From JALYLC01 sp035696365 (lineage in GTDB: Bacteria > Actinomycetota > Thermoleophilia > Gaiellales > JALYLC01), in contig DASRQS010000091.1 in the NCBI GenBank assembly GCA_035696365.1, forward strand, positions 28,846 through 92,845: 64,000 nucleotides of DNA. The letters are read 5' to 3'. The notes below the pieces were generated by a model. That model ran no database searches, was not told where the DNA came from, and saw only the letters and a program-made list of their open reading frames with translations. The translations under genes were made by a program, and so were the position numbers. This document shows positions 33,374 to 41,255 of this stretch, in pieces; position 1 is the first letter of the stretch; each line of letters begins with the position of its first letter.

Positions 33374-34334
33374 CGAGCCTCCTCAGCTCCTCGACGACGC
33401 GCTCGACGGACGGGATGTAGGCGTCCTCGAGCTCGGGGGCGAACGGCACGGGAGCGATCGGCGCGGCGATCAGCAGCGGCGGTGCATCCAGCAGCTCGAA
33501 GCCCTCGCGCGCGATCAGCGAGAGCACGGCGCCCGCCGCGCCGATCGACGAGCTGGCCTCCTGCAGCACGCACACGCGCGAGGTGCGCGCGAGCGAGGCC
33601 AGGATCGCCTCGCCGTCCAGCGGCCAGACGGTGCGCAGGTCGAGCACCTCGACGGAGGCCTCGCTCTCGAGCGCGCCGGCCGCACGGAGAGCGATGTCCA
33701 CCATCGCCCCGTAGGCGACGACGGTCACGTCGGAGCCCGGGCGGGCGATGCACGCACGGCCGATGGGGGTGCGCAGCGTGCTCTCCGGCGCCTCGGCCTT
33801 GAGGCGGCGGTAGAGCGCCTTGTGCTCGAAGTAGAGCACCGGGTCGTCGTCCTCGATCGCACTGCGCAGGAGCCCGTAGGCGTCCTCGACGCTCCCGGGG
33901 CAGACGACCTTGAGCCCTGCCGTGCCGATGAAGAAGCCCTCCGGGCAGCTCGCGTGGAAGGGCCCGCCGCGCACGCCGCCACCGAACGGCGAGCGGATCA
34001 CGACGGGGAGCTTGATGCCGCTGCGCCAGTGCGTCTTGGCGCCGACCGTCACGATCGAGTCGAAGGCGCAGGAGATGAAGTCCGCGAACTGCAGCTCCGC
34101 GATCGGCCGCTCGCCCATCCAGGCGGCGCCGAAGGCGGCACCGACGAAGCCCTCCTCCGCGATCGGCGTGTCGATCACGCGCTCGGCGCCGAATTCGTCG
34201 AGCAGCCCCTTGGAGACCCCGAACGGGCCGCCGAAATGACCGACGTCCTCGCCCATCAGGAACACCCGCTCGTCGTCGCGCATGGCATCCGCCATCGCCG
34301 TGCGGATCGCCTCGAGGTAGGTGACCTCGGCCAC
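33363..34334 (-). CDS. 2-oxoacid dehydrogenase E1 component, beta subunit
   Basis: The 323-residue transketolase-like subunit begins AEVTYLEAIRTAMADAMRDDERVFLMGEDVGHFGG, a standard E1beta N-terminus with the conserved glutamate. FGAERVIDTPIAEEGFVGAAFGAA, FADFISCAFDSIV, GGGVRGGPFHASCPEGFF and the C-terminal domain DVTVVAYGAMVDIAL, EVLDLRTVWPLD complete it. GTG at 34334 is preferred over GTG at 34343 because TATTGT ends 7 nt upstream, matching the leaderless pattern. It is first in the E1beta-E1alpha-ACAD-APH operon and divergent from a MarR regulator. Confidence 0.9.
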   Translation of the reverse strand: MAEVTYLEAIRTAMADAMRDDERVFLMGEDVGHFGGPFGVSKGLLDEFGAERVIDTPIAEEGFVGAAFGAAWMGERPIAELQFADFISCAFDSIVTVGAKTHWRSGIKLPVVIRSPFGGGVRGGPFHASCPEGFFIGTAGLKVVCPGSVEDAYGLLRSAIEDDDPVLYFEHKALYRRLKAEAPESTLRTPIGRACIARPGSDVTVVAYGAMVDIALRAAGALESEASVEVLDLRTVWPLDGEAILASLARTSRVCVLQEASSSIGAAGAVLSLIAREGFELLDAPPLLIAAPIAPVPFAPELEDAYIPSVERVVEELRRLGGY

Positions 34335-34341
34335 GGCGCCC

Positions 34342-34347
34342 ACAATA
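34342..34347 (-). promoter_or_regulatory. -10-like box of E1beta operon
   Basis: TATTGT on the minus strand ends 7 nt before the GTG at 34334. It lies 56 bp from the inverted repeat at 34403-34473, which may serve as operator. Confidence 0.4.
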
Positions 34348-34402
34348 CCGCCGCGCCCCGGCGGGACGAACGATTCGCTCGTTCGTGCCGGTTACGCGGG
34401 TA

Positions 34403-34473
34403 AGACGTTCTCACTGAATGAGCGTGGCGTCTGGAGCGTCCCAGCCACGCATGCTCATTCGGTGAGAGCGTCT
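34403..34473. repeat. inverted repeat in the E1beta/marR divergent region
   Basis: The left arm (from 34403, GACGTTCTCACTGAATGAGC-GTGGC) pairs with the right arm ending at 34473 (GCCACGCATGCTCATTCGGTGAGAGCGTC), with two G-U wobbles and a 4-nt bulge. The right arm abuts the -10-like TAAAGT of the MarR gene. It shares CACTGAATNAGCGTG with the repeat at 30080-30124. It may be a MarR operator controlling both directions or a mobile repeat. Confidence 0.55.
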
Positions 34474-34485
34474 AAAGTGTGAATG

Positions 34486-34947
34486 ATGGCGAAGGCGACC
34501 GAAGCCCAGCTCTCGCGTCGCGAGCTCGCGGCGTGGCGCGGTCTGCTCCGCACGCACGCACGCGTGCTGGCCGAGCTCGACGCCGAGCTCGAGGCGGCGC
34601 ACGGGCTCGCCGTGCCCGAGTACGAGGTGCTGCTCGTCCTGACCCAGAACGGCGACAACCACCTGCGCATGAGCGAGCTCGCCGATGCTGCACTGCTCAC
34701 GCGCAGCGGCATGACGCGGCTCGTCGACCGCCTGGAGCGTCAGGGGCTGGTGCGCCGCGAGCGCTGCGCGGCCGACGGGCGCGGCACCTACGCGGTGATC
34801 ACGCCCGAGGGCAGCGCCCGCTTCGCCGAGGCCCGGCCGACGCACATCGCCGGCGTGCGGCGCCTCTTCCTCGGCCCGCTCAAGAAGAAGGATCAGCGCG
34901 CGCTGGGCGTGGCATTCGACACGGTTCTCGGCGGGGACCCAGCCTAG
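34486..34947 (+). CDS. MarR-family transcriptional regulator
   Basis: The 153-residue winged-helix protein has the MarR layout: N-terminal dimerisation helix (WRGLLRTHARVLAELDAELEAAHGL), then HLRMSELADAALLTRSGMTRLVDRLERQGLVRRERCAADGRGTYAVITPEG (HTH and wing with the DGR...ITPEG motif), then a C-terminal helix. ATG 34486 is preferred to ATG 34483 because TAAAGT ends 7 nt upstream of it. It is divergent from the E1beta-E1alpha-ACAD-APH operon with a long palindrome between, so it is the best candidate regulator of that operon. Ligand unknown. Confidence 0.88.
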   Translation: MAKATEAQLSRRELAAWRGLLRTHARVLAELDAELEAAHGLAVPEYEVLLVLTQNGDNHLRMSELADAALLTRSGMTRLVDRLERQGLVRRERCAADGRGTYAVITPEGSARFAEARPTHIAGVRRLFLGPLKKKDQRALGVAFDTVLGGDPA

Positions 34948-34967
34948 TCATCTACCCTCGTGGATGG

Positions 34968-37145
34968 ATGCGCGTGTCCCCGCATGTCGTTCGCGGGCCC
35001 ACGCCCGTCCAGATAGCGCTCGCGCGCATCCGGCTGCCCGTCGGGCCACGGGCCTGCGAGGCCGCGGCGATCGCCACCGTCGCGCTCGTCGCGGCGATGG
35101 TGCTGGCGCCGCTGACGCTCTCGCACGACCTCCCGAACGCCTATGACACGGACGCGTTCTACGCCCCGTTCGCGACGTTCCTGCACGACCGTCTGAGCCA
35201 CGGCGACCTGCCGCTCTGGAACCCCTTCGCGTTCTCGGGCCAGCCGTTCGCCGCCGACCCGCAGTCGGGCGTCTTCTACCCGCCGGCGCTCGTGTCCTAC
35301 GGGCTCTTCGCGCCGGCGACCGGGATGGTGGTGCTCGTCACCTTCCACTACCTGCTCGCGACCCTCTCCTCGTACGCGTTCGCGCGCTTGATCGGCGCCG
35401 GGCGCCTGGGCGCCGTGTACGCCGGGCTCGCGTTCGGCGTCTCGGGCTACCTGCTCGCGCGCTCGCAGGCGCTCGGACTGCTGGGCGGGGCGGCCTGGCT
35501 CGCGGCCTGCGTGGCCGCAGCCCAGTACGCGGCGCGCAAGGAGGGCCGCGGAGCCTCGCCGCTCGTGCTCGCCGGCGCGCTCGCGCTCTCGATCCTGGGC
35601 GGCTCGCAGCAGCTGACAGCGGTTGCGGCGACGGCTTCGCTCCTGGTCCTGGTGGCGCACCTCCGCTGGCGCGGCCTCGCGATCTTCCTGGGCGCCGGCG
35701 TGGCGGCACTCCTGCTCTCGGCGGTGGCGCTCCTGCCGCGACTCGAGCTGGTGGCTCACTCGACGGCGGCCAACGGCGTGATCGACCCGGCGGGCTACGG
35801 CGCCCTGCGCTGGAGCGATACGCGAGTGCTCTTCGGCTGGTTCGGGCCACGTACGGCCGAGCTGGCGCCGCTCTACGCGGGAGCGCTCACCCCCGCGCTC
35901 GCGCTGGTCGCGGTCGCGCGGCACTGGCGGGCGGCGCGCCTGCCCGCCGCGCTCGCGGCGCTCGGGATTGCGTGGGCGGCCGGCCTCGCAGGCTGGTTCG
36001 CGAATCCGATCGACCCCCTGCGCACGATCACCGAGCACCAGTCGGTGCGGGCGCTGCCGCTCCTCGCTCTTGCGCTCGCGGCGCTCGCGGGTCTCGCGTT
36101 CGGCAAGCCGGGTGCCCGTCCGTCGCCCTGGCTCGTCGCGGCCTTCGCGCTCGGGATCGCGCTTGCGATCGATCCGGGCGTACTCGTGCACGGGACGTAC
36201 GTGATCCCCGCGCTGGCCGCACTGGCGGTCCTCGTCCTGCTCCGCTCGCCGCGGATGCCGGCCGTGCTGGCCTGTGCCCTCGTGCCGGCCGTGCTCGCTG
36301 CCGACCTGGCTCGGCACGACTACGCGCAGAAGAATCCGCACCAGCCTGCCGCAAACTGGGCTTCGTCCGCGGTCACGTTCCCGGCCGCGCCCGCGACCGC
36401 GCGTTTCCTGCTGCGGCAGCGCTCCGCCGAGGGCCCCTCGCGCTTCGCCTGGCTCGTGGACGACTTCACGCGCCGCAAGCAGTTGCGCTTCGTGCGCGGC
36501 GACGCTCACGCCGACCTGATGCTCGGCATGTCGGGCACGCGCTTCGGCCTCGAGGACGTCGCGGGGTACGACCCGGTGCAGCTCTCGGCGTACCACAACG
36601 CCGTTGCCTCATCGAATGGCCGCCAACCTTCCGACCGGCACTTCACCTGGGTCGAGAAGGCGCCCACGCTTCTGCTGCGGCGACTGGGCGTGCGTTACTA
36701 CGTGGCGGCTCCCGGATACGAGCCGCCCGGAATGCCCGTGGTCCTCCGCACCCCGCAGGCGATCGTCGTGCGCGACGACGGCGCCCTGCCGTTGGCCAGG
36801 GTCAACCGGTCAGGGCGCACGGACCCGGCGCGCATCCTCGTGCGCGATCCCGACCGCGTCGTGATCGCGACGCCGCCGGGGCCGGCGGGACGCCTCGTGC
36901 TGGCGGACAAGCCCTACCCGGGCTGGTCGGTGAAGATCGACGGCCACGCTGCGCCCGTGCGCGACCAGGACGGGCTCTTCCGCGCGGTCGACCTCCCGGC
37001 CGGGAGCCACACGGTGGAGTGGATCTTCGAGCCGCACAGCGTGAGGCTCGGGTTCGTCATCTCGCTGCTCGCGCTGCTCGGCGCAGTCGGCTACGGCGTG
37101 TACGCCCGCCGCCGCCACGTGGGGTCTGGGCCCGGGGTGGCGTAG
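34968..37145 (+). CDS. YfhO-like multispanning membrane protein
   Basis: The 725-residue protein has about ten to twelve predicted transmembrane helices across residues ~25-460. It opens with the YfhO/glycosyltransferase-C-type stretch NAYDTDAFYAPFATFLHDRLSHGDLPLWNPFAFSGQPFAADPQSGVFYPP, which contains the acidic pair and NPF motif of this group. A periplasmic C-terminal domain (~470-700, LVLADKPYPGWSVKIDGHAAPVRDQDGLFRAVDLPAGSHTVEWIFEP) and a final helix match YfhO. Members are proposed polyprenyl-phosphate-sugar-dependent glycosyltransferases. ATG at 34968 is chosen because the longer frame overlaps marR. It is probably involved in envelope glycosylation. Confidence 0.82.
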   Translation: MRVSPHVVRGPTPVQIALARIRLPVGPRACEAAAIATVALVAAMVLAPLTLSHDLPNAYDTDAFYAPFATFLHDRLSHGDLPLWNPFAFSGQPFAADPQSGVFYPPALVSYGLFAPATGMVVLVTFHYLLATLSSYAFARLIGAGRLGAVYAGLAFGVSGYLLARSQALGLLGGAAWLAACVAAAQYAARKEGRGASPLVLAGALALSILGGSQQLTAVAATASLLVLVAHLRWRGLAIFLGAGVAALLLSAVALLPRLELVAHSTAANGVIDPAGYGALRWSDTRVLFGWFGPRTAELAPLYAGALTPALALVAVARHWRAARLPAALAALGIAWAAGLAGWFANPIDPLRTITEHQSVRALPLLALALAALAGLAFGKPGARPSPWLVAAFALGIALAIDPGVLVHGTYVIPALAALAVLVLLRSPRMPAVLACALVPAVLAADLARHDYAQKNPHQPAANWASSAVTFPAAPATARFLLRQRSAEGPSRFAWLVDDFTRRKQLRFVRGDAHADLMLGMSGTRFGLEDVAGYDPVQLSAYHNAVASSNGRQPSDRHFTWVEKAPTLLLRRLGVRYYVAAPGYEPPGMPVVLRTPQAIVVRDDGALPLARVNRSGRTDPARILVRDPDRVVIATPPGPAGRLVLADKPYPGWSVKIDGHAAPVRDQDGLFRAVDLPAGSHTVEWIFEPHSVRLGFVISLLALLGAVGYGVYARRRHVGSGPGVA

Positions 37146-37146
37146 C

Positions 37147-37974
37147 TCAGCGCAGCGCGTCGACGAGTGGCGCGAGGCCCTCGGCGTCGAGCGCCGGCGG
37201 TGCGCTCGGGCAGATCGAGAGGGCCACCACGCGTCCGCTCGCGGCCAGCGCCGCGGCCTCCACGCGCATGCGCTCGACGCTCCAGCCGCCCGGTGCCGGG
37301 AAGCCCGCGTCCGGCGTGAGGCTCGGATCGAGCACGTCGGTGTCGACGTGCACGTAGAGCGGGGCAGCGGGCGGGAGCAGCGCCAGCGCCCCGGCGGCGT
37401 CGTCGGCCTCGTGGACCTGCGAGCGATCCAGGCCGGCGCGCTCGCCCGGGTCGAGATCGCGGCCGCCGACGAGCGCGGCACGCTCCTCAGGCAGCGGCGG
37501 ATCGAGGCCGGCGAGCAGGCGCCAGTCGTCGAAGCACCAGCCGAGCAACTCGGCGAACGGCATGCCGCCGATGAACCCGCTGGGCGTCGTCTCGGGGGTG
37601 TTGAGATCCCCGTGGGCGTCGATCCAGACCAATGCGACGCCGGGATGGCGTTCGCGCACGGCAGCCAGGACGGGCGGCACGAGCGTGCATTCGCCCATGA
37701 CCACGACGGGCGTGCCGGCGGCGACCGCCTTGCGGCTGGCGGCGAGCATGCGCGGCAGGTGCGCCGGCAGCGTCTCTTCGGGCGGACCCTCGCCGAAGCG
37801 GACCGTCCGGTCCGTCAGGTTGATCTGGCCCGACACGTCTCCGCCGGGATGCTCGGTTCGCGTCATGTGCCCGTCCCACAGGCGCAGTCGCGACGCGAGC
37901 TCGGTTAACGCCGTCTCGGTCTCGAGTGCCGGCATGCCCCGGCTCGAGAACTGGCCGATCAGCGGCTCAAGCAT
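37147..37974 (-). CDS. arginase/agmatinase-family protein
   Basis: The 275-residue ureohydrolase-fold protein contains VWIDAHGDLNTPETTPSGFIGGMPFAELLG (metal motif DAHxD) and HVDTDVLDPSLTPDAGFPAPGG (DxDxxDP motif). The first metal motif, normally GGDH or GGEH, reads GECT here, so the usual first histidine ligand is Cys or absent. Activity and metal stoichiometry may therefore differ. It is the last gene of a five-gene coupled operon and overlaps the preceding membrane-protein gene by 8 bp. Arginase, agmatinase, formiminoglutamase and guanidinase functions cannot be separated by eye. Confidence 0.82.
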   Translation of the reverse strand: MLEPLIGQFSSRGMPALETETALTELASRLRLWDGHMTRTEHPGGDVSGQINLTDRTVRFGEGPPEETLPAHLPRMLAASRKAVAAGTPVVVMGECTLVPPVLAAVRERHPGVALVWIDAHGDLNTPETTPSGFIGGMPFAELLGWCFDDWRLLAGLDPPLPEERAALVGGRDLDPGERAGLDRSQVHEADDAAGALALLPPAAPLYVHVDTDVLDPSLTPDAGFPAPGGWSVERMRVEAAALAASGRVVALSICPSAPPALDAEGLAPLVDALR

Positions 37975-38791
37975 TCCGGAAGGCCACCCGGGCGCGCAGC
38001 GGAAGCGCCCGCAGGCGCGCGCCGACGGCGTCGAAGTGGGAGAGCAGCTGCGCGAAGCCGGCGAGCGCGGCGGCGTCGAAGAAGCAGTACGCGCCGGGAA
38101 TGCCGCTGGGCGGATTGCCGACGCCGAGCAGCCCGCTCGCGTCGTGCGGCGCCCAGGCCCAGGTGCCGACCGACGTGCCCATGAGCTCGAGGTAGCTGCA
38201 GATCATGAACGCCCCGGCGTACACGAGGGGCGCCCTCCCGACGAGCAGGAAGCGCAGGAGGCAGAGGTAGACGATGGCGCCGAAGGCGTCGTTGCGCGGC
38301 GCGAGCGCGAGGCCCCAGATGGCCCAGGCCCCGCCCACGGCGATCGTCGTGGCGATCACGGGCCGCCGCAGGAGGGCGAACACGTGGGAGCGTCCGAGCG
38401 CCAGCGCGGTGAGATAGAGCAGGCCGTGCCCGGGTGGCACGAACCACGGGATATTGTGCAGGCGGTAGGTGTAGACGCCGAGCCAGCCCGAGGCCGTGTA
38501 CTCGACCGCGGTCGCGACCAGGATGACGATCGCCACCTGTGCGCGAACATCCCGGCGCTCGCCGCGCAAGATCAGGAGCAGGACGATCCAGGTGACCACG
38601 CCGAGGGCGCGCTGCGGCCAGATCGCGGCGTACGAGTCGAGCCACACGCCGGCTGCGATCCAGGTCACGACGACGCCGGCGATGCTCAGCTCGCGCCGGG
38701 ACGCGCGAACCGCGCCTGCGAGCTCGGACACGCGCTCCACGAGCGCAGTTCGGCCGGCGGCGAGGGGCGGTTCGCTCGTCTGGCTGCTCAC
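37967..38791 (-). CDS. polytopic membrane protein of unknown function
   Basis: The 274-residue protein has about seven transmembrane helices (e.g. IAGVVVTWIAAGVWL, LGVVTWIVLLLIL, VAIVILVATAVEYTASGW, PVIATTIAVGGAWAIWGLAL, GAIVYLCLLRFLL, PLVYAGAFMICSYLEL). Conserved-looking loops are VYTYRLHNIPWFVPPGHGLLY and GTWAWAPHDASGLLGVGNPPSGIPGAY. No family is recognised. Its start overlaps the reductase stop (ATGA) and its stop overlaps the arginase-like gene, so it is firmly part of the operon; a transport or membrane-enzyme role for the pathway is possible. Confidence 0.75.
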   Translation of the reverse strand: MSSQTSEPPLAAGRTALVERVSELAGAVRASRRELSIAGVVVTWIAAGVWLDSYAAIWPQRALGVVTWIVLLLILRGERRDVRAQVAIVILVATAVEYTASGWLGVYTYRLHNIPWFVPPGHGLLYLTALALGRSHVFALLRRPVIATTIAVGGAWAIWGLALAPRNDAFGAIVYLCLLRFLLVGRAPLVYAGAFMICSYLELMGTSVGTWAWAPHDASGLLGVGNPPSGIPGAYCFFDAAALAGFAQLLSHFDAVGARLRALPLRARVAFRNA

Positions 38792-39762
38792 GACAGACCC
38801 AGGCTAGCGGCCAGCAGCGTGCTCTCGGCGGCGAGTCCGCGCAGCGTGGGGGCGGGCGTGCCCGTGAGCTCGGCCAGCTCCACGACGGCCACGAGCAGCG
38901 CATCGAGCTCGAGCCGCTTGCCCGCGTCGAGATCCTGCAGCGTGGAGGTGCGGTGCTCACCCACCCGCTCTGCGCCCTCGAGGCGCCGCTCGAGGTCGAT
39001 CTGCGGCCGTGCCCCGAGGGCGTTCGCGATCGCCAGGCACTCGGCCATGCCCTCGCGTGCGAGCGCGCGCGTGCCGGGATGCCGGCACATGGCCGCGAGC
39101 GTTGCGCGCGTCAGCACGCTGAGCGGGTTGAAGACGGCGTTGCCGAGCAGCTTGATCCAGATCTCGTCGCGCAACTCGGCTTCCACGGGCGCCTTGAGGC
39201 CGCCGGCCACGAGCGCTTCCGAGAATCCCACGCAGCGCTCCGAGACGCTGCGATCGGGCTCGCCGAGCGAGAAGCGCGTGCCCTCGCCGTGGCGGATCAC
39301 TCCGGGCGCCTCGAGCTCGGTGGAGCAGTAGACGACGCAGCCGATCGCGCGCTCGGGGGCGATCGCCGCGGTCGTCGCGCCCGCGGGGTCGACAGCCTCG
39401 ATGCGCCGCCCGTCGTGCGGGCCGCCGAGCCGGTGGAAGTACCACCACGGCACGCCGTTCTGCGCTGCCACCACGGCCGTCGTCTCGTGCAGCAGTGGCG
39501 CCAGCAGTGGCCCGCATTCGGGGTAGGAGTAGGCCTTGAGGCCGAGGAAGACGACGTCGACCGGGCCGATCTCGGCCGGGTCGTCCGTGGCCGGCGGGCG
39601 GACCGTGAAATCGCCGCGCGGGCTCATCACCCGCACGCCGTGCGCGCGCATGGCCGCCAGGTGGGCACCCCGCGCGATCAGCGACACGTCGGCGCCACCG
39701 CGCGCCAGCGACGCGCCGACGTAGGAGCCGATGGCCCCGGCCCCGAGGATGGCGATCCTCAC
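38788..39762 (-). CDS. 2-dehydropantoate 2-reductase family (ApbA/PanE-like)
   Basis: The 324-residue protein has a Rossmann NADP-binding N-terminus (RIAILGAGAIGSYVGASLARGGADVSLIARG), the hallmark VVFLGLKAYSYP and VVAAQNGVPWWYFHRLGG, and the C-terminal domain with the lysine/asparagine motif EIWIKLLGNAVFNPLSVLTRATL. This fits ketopantoate reductases and related 2-oxo acid reductases. GTG 39762 overlaps the ligase stop as GTGA. Its operon context with an acyl-CoA ligase, an amidohydrolase and an arginase-like protein suggests a catabolic reductase rather than pantothenate synthesis; that is inference. Confidence 0.86.
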   Translation of the reverse strand: MRIAILGAGAIGSYVGASLARGGADVSLIARGAHLAAMRAHGVRVMSPRGDFTVRPPATDDPAEIGPVDVVFLGLKAYSYPECGPLLAPLLHETTAVVAAQNGVPWWYFHRLGGPHDGRRIEAVDPAGATTAAIAPERAIGCVVYCSTELEAPGVIRHGEGTRFSLGEPDRSVSERCVGFSEALVAGGLKAPVEAELRDEIWIKLLGNAVFNPLSVLTRATLAAMCRHPGTRALAREGMAECLAIANALGARPQIDLERRLEGAERVGEHRTSTLQDLDAGKRLELDALLVAVVELAELTGTPAPTLRGLAAESTLLAASLGLS

Positions 39763-41255
39763 GGCAGCTGCTCGGCCAGCAGGCGGCGCTGGACCTTGCC
39801 CGTCGGGCCCTTGGGGATCGCGTCCACCACGTGCACGCGCGCCGGCACCTTGAAGGCGGCGAGGCGCTCGCCGCAGTGCGCTCGCAAGACGTCCTCGGCG
39901 ATCGCCGAGCGCGTCACGACGGCGGCGCCGACCGTCTCGCCGTACTTGGCATCCGGCAGCGCGAAGGCGACGGCCTCGACCACGTCGGGATGTCCGAGCA
40001 GCGCATCCTCGACCTCGTGCGGCGAGATCTTCTCGCCGCCCCGGTTGATGAGCTCCTTGATGCGCCCCGCCAGCGAGAGGTAGCCGTCCGGCGAGAGCAG
40101 GCCGGAGTCGCCGGTGCGGAACCAGCCGTCGCGGAAGCTTGCGGCGGTCGCCTCGGGATTGGCGCGGTAGCTGTCGACGACGCCCGGGCCGCGTACGCAG
40201 ACCTCGCCCACGGCGCCGCCTGGGAGCGCGCGCCAGTCCTCGTCGAGAATCGCGATCTCCGTTCCGGTGGGCCGGCCGACCGAGCCCGCGCGTCGCTCTT
40301 CGGGCGGCAGCGGATTGGAGGTCATCTGATGTGCCGCCTCGGTCATGCCGTAGGCCTCGACGAGCGGGAGCCCGAAGCGCTGCTCGAACGACTCCATCAG
40401 CGGTCCGGGCAGCGCGGACGAGCAGGAGCGCGCGAAGCGCGCCACGTGGCCCACGTGGTCCGCCGAGCCGTCCTCGGCGCGCGAGAGCAGGATTCGGTGG
40501 ATCGTCGGGACGGCCGAATACCAGGTCGCTCCGTACGCGGCGCATTCGCCCCAGAAAGCGCTCGCCGAGAAGCGGCGCGGGGCGATCACGCAGCCGCCCG
40601 AGGCGAGCGTCGCCAGCGTCGAGGCGACGAGGCCGTGGACGTGGAAGAGCGGCATCACGCAGTGGCTCGCGTCATCCCCGGAGAGCCCGTACGTGGCAGC
40701 GACGGCGCGCGCCGAGGCCGCCAGATTGCGCTGGCGGATGGGCACGCCCTTGGGCTTGCTGGTCGTGCCGCTGGTGTGCAGCAGCAGCGCGACGGCCTCG
40801 GGGTCGCGGGGCGCAGCGCTGCCCGCTGCGGCCTGCCCGAGCCCGAGCTCCGCCGTGCACGCACCCGTCAGCTCGAGCTGACGTACCCCGAGCGCTGCGC
40901 AGGCCGCGCGCGCTGCGCTCTCCTCCCCGCGCAGGAAGAGCATCGCGCGGGGCCGCAGGTCTTCCAGGTACGCGCGGAACTCCTCCGCCGTGTAGGCCTG
41001 GTTGAGCGGGGCGGCCGCGGCGCCTGCCGCGACTACGCCGAGGAAGGCCGTGACGATCTCCGGGCCGTTCGGCAGGCTCATCGCGACGGCGTCCCCCGGG
41101 CCGGCTCCGGCCGCCGCGAGCGAGCGGGCGAGGCGGTCGGCGGACTCGCGCAGCTCGCCGTAGGTCGTGCGCTCCCCGCCGGCGGGCTCGACGAGCGCGG
41201 GGGCATCGTCCGGTGCGGCGAGCAGGTCGAGCAGTGCCTCGCGCGCCGCGGTCAT
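39759..41255 (-). CDS. acyl/oxalyl-type CoA ligase (ANL superfamily)
   Basis: The 498-residue ligase has ALLLHTSGTTSKPKGVPIRQRNLAAS (P-loop), MPLFHVHGLVASTLATLASGG, WYSAVPTIHRILL, EAYGMTEAAHQMTSNPLPP, GWFRTGDSGLLSPDGYLSLAGRIKELINRGGEKISPHEVE and the catalytic PKGPTGKVQRRLL. The FHVHGL and EAYGMTEAAHQMTSNPLPP signatures are those of the Pcs60/AAE3 oxalyl-CoA synthetase group. ATG 41255 overlaps the amidohydrolase stop as ATGA. It would activate a short acid in the operon's pathway; oxalate is one candidate. Confidence 0.87.
   Translation of the reverse strand: MTAAREALLDLLAAPDDAPALVEPAGGERTTYGELRESADRLARSLAAAGAGPGDAVAMSLPNGPEIVTAFLGVVAAGAAAAPLNQAYTAEEFRAYLEDLRPRAMLFLRGEESAARAACAALGVRQLELTGACTAELGLGQAAAGSAAPRDPEAVALLLHTSGTTSKPKGVPIRQRNLAASARAVAATYGLSGDDASHCVMPLFHVHGLVASTLATLASGGCVIAPRRFSASAFWGECAAYGATWYSAVPTIHRILLSRAEDGSADHVGHVARFARSCSSALPGPLMESFEQRFGLPLVEAYGMTEAAHQMTSNPLPPEERRAGSVGRPTGTEIAILDEDWRALPGGAVGEVCVRGPGVVDSYRANPEATAASFRDGWFRTGDSGLLSPDGYLSLAGRIKELINRGGEKISPHEVEDALLGHPDVVEAVAFALPDAKYGETVGAAVVTRSAIAEDVLRAHCGERLAAFKVPARVHVVDAIPKGPTGKVQRRLLAEQLP

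Noticed and set aside
34479..34967. 5' extension of the YfhO-like ORF
   Set aside because: It overlaps the well-supported marR gene in another frame and has an Arg/Ala-rich non-membrane sequence.
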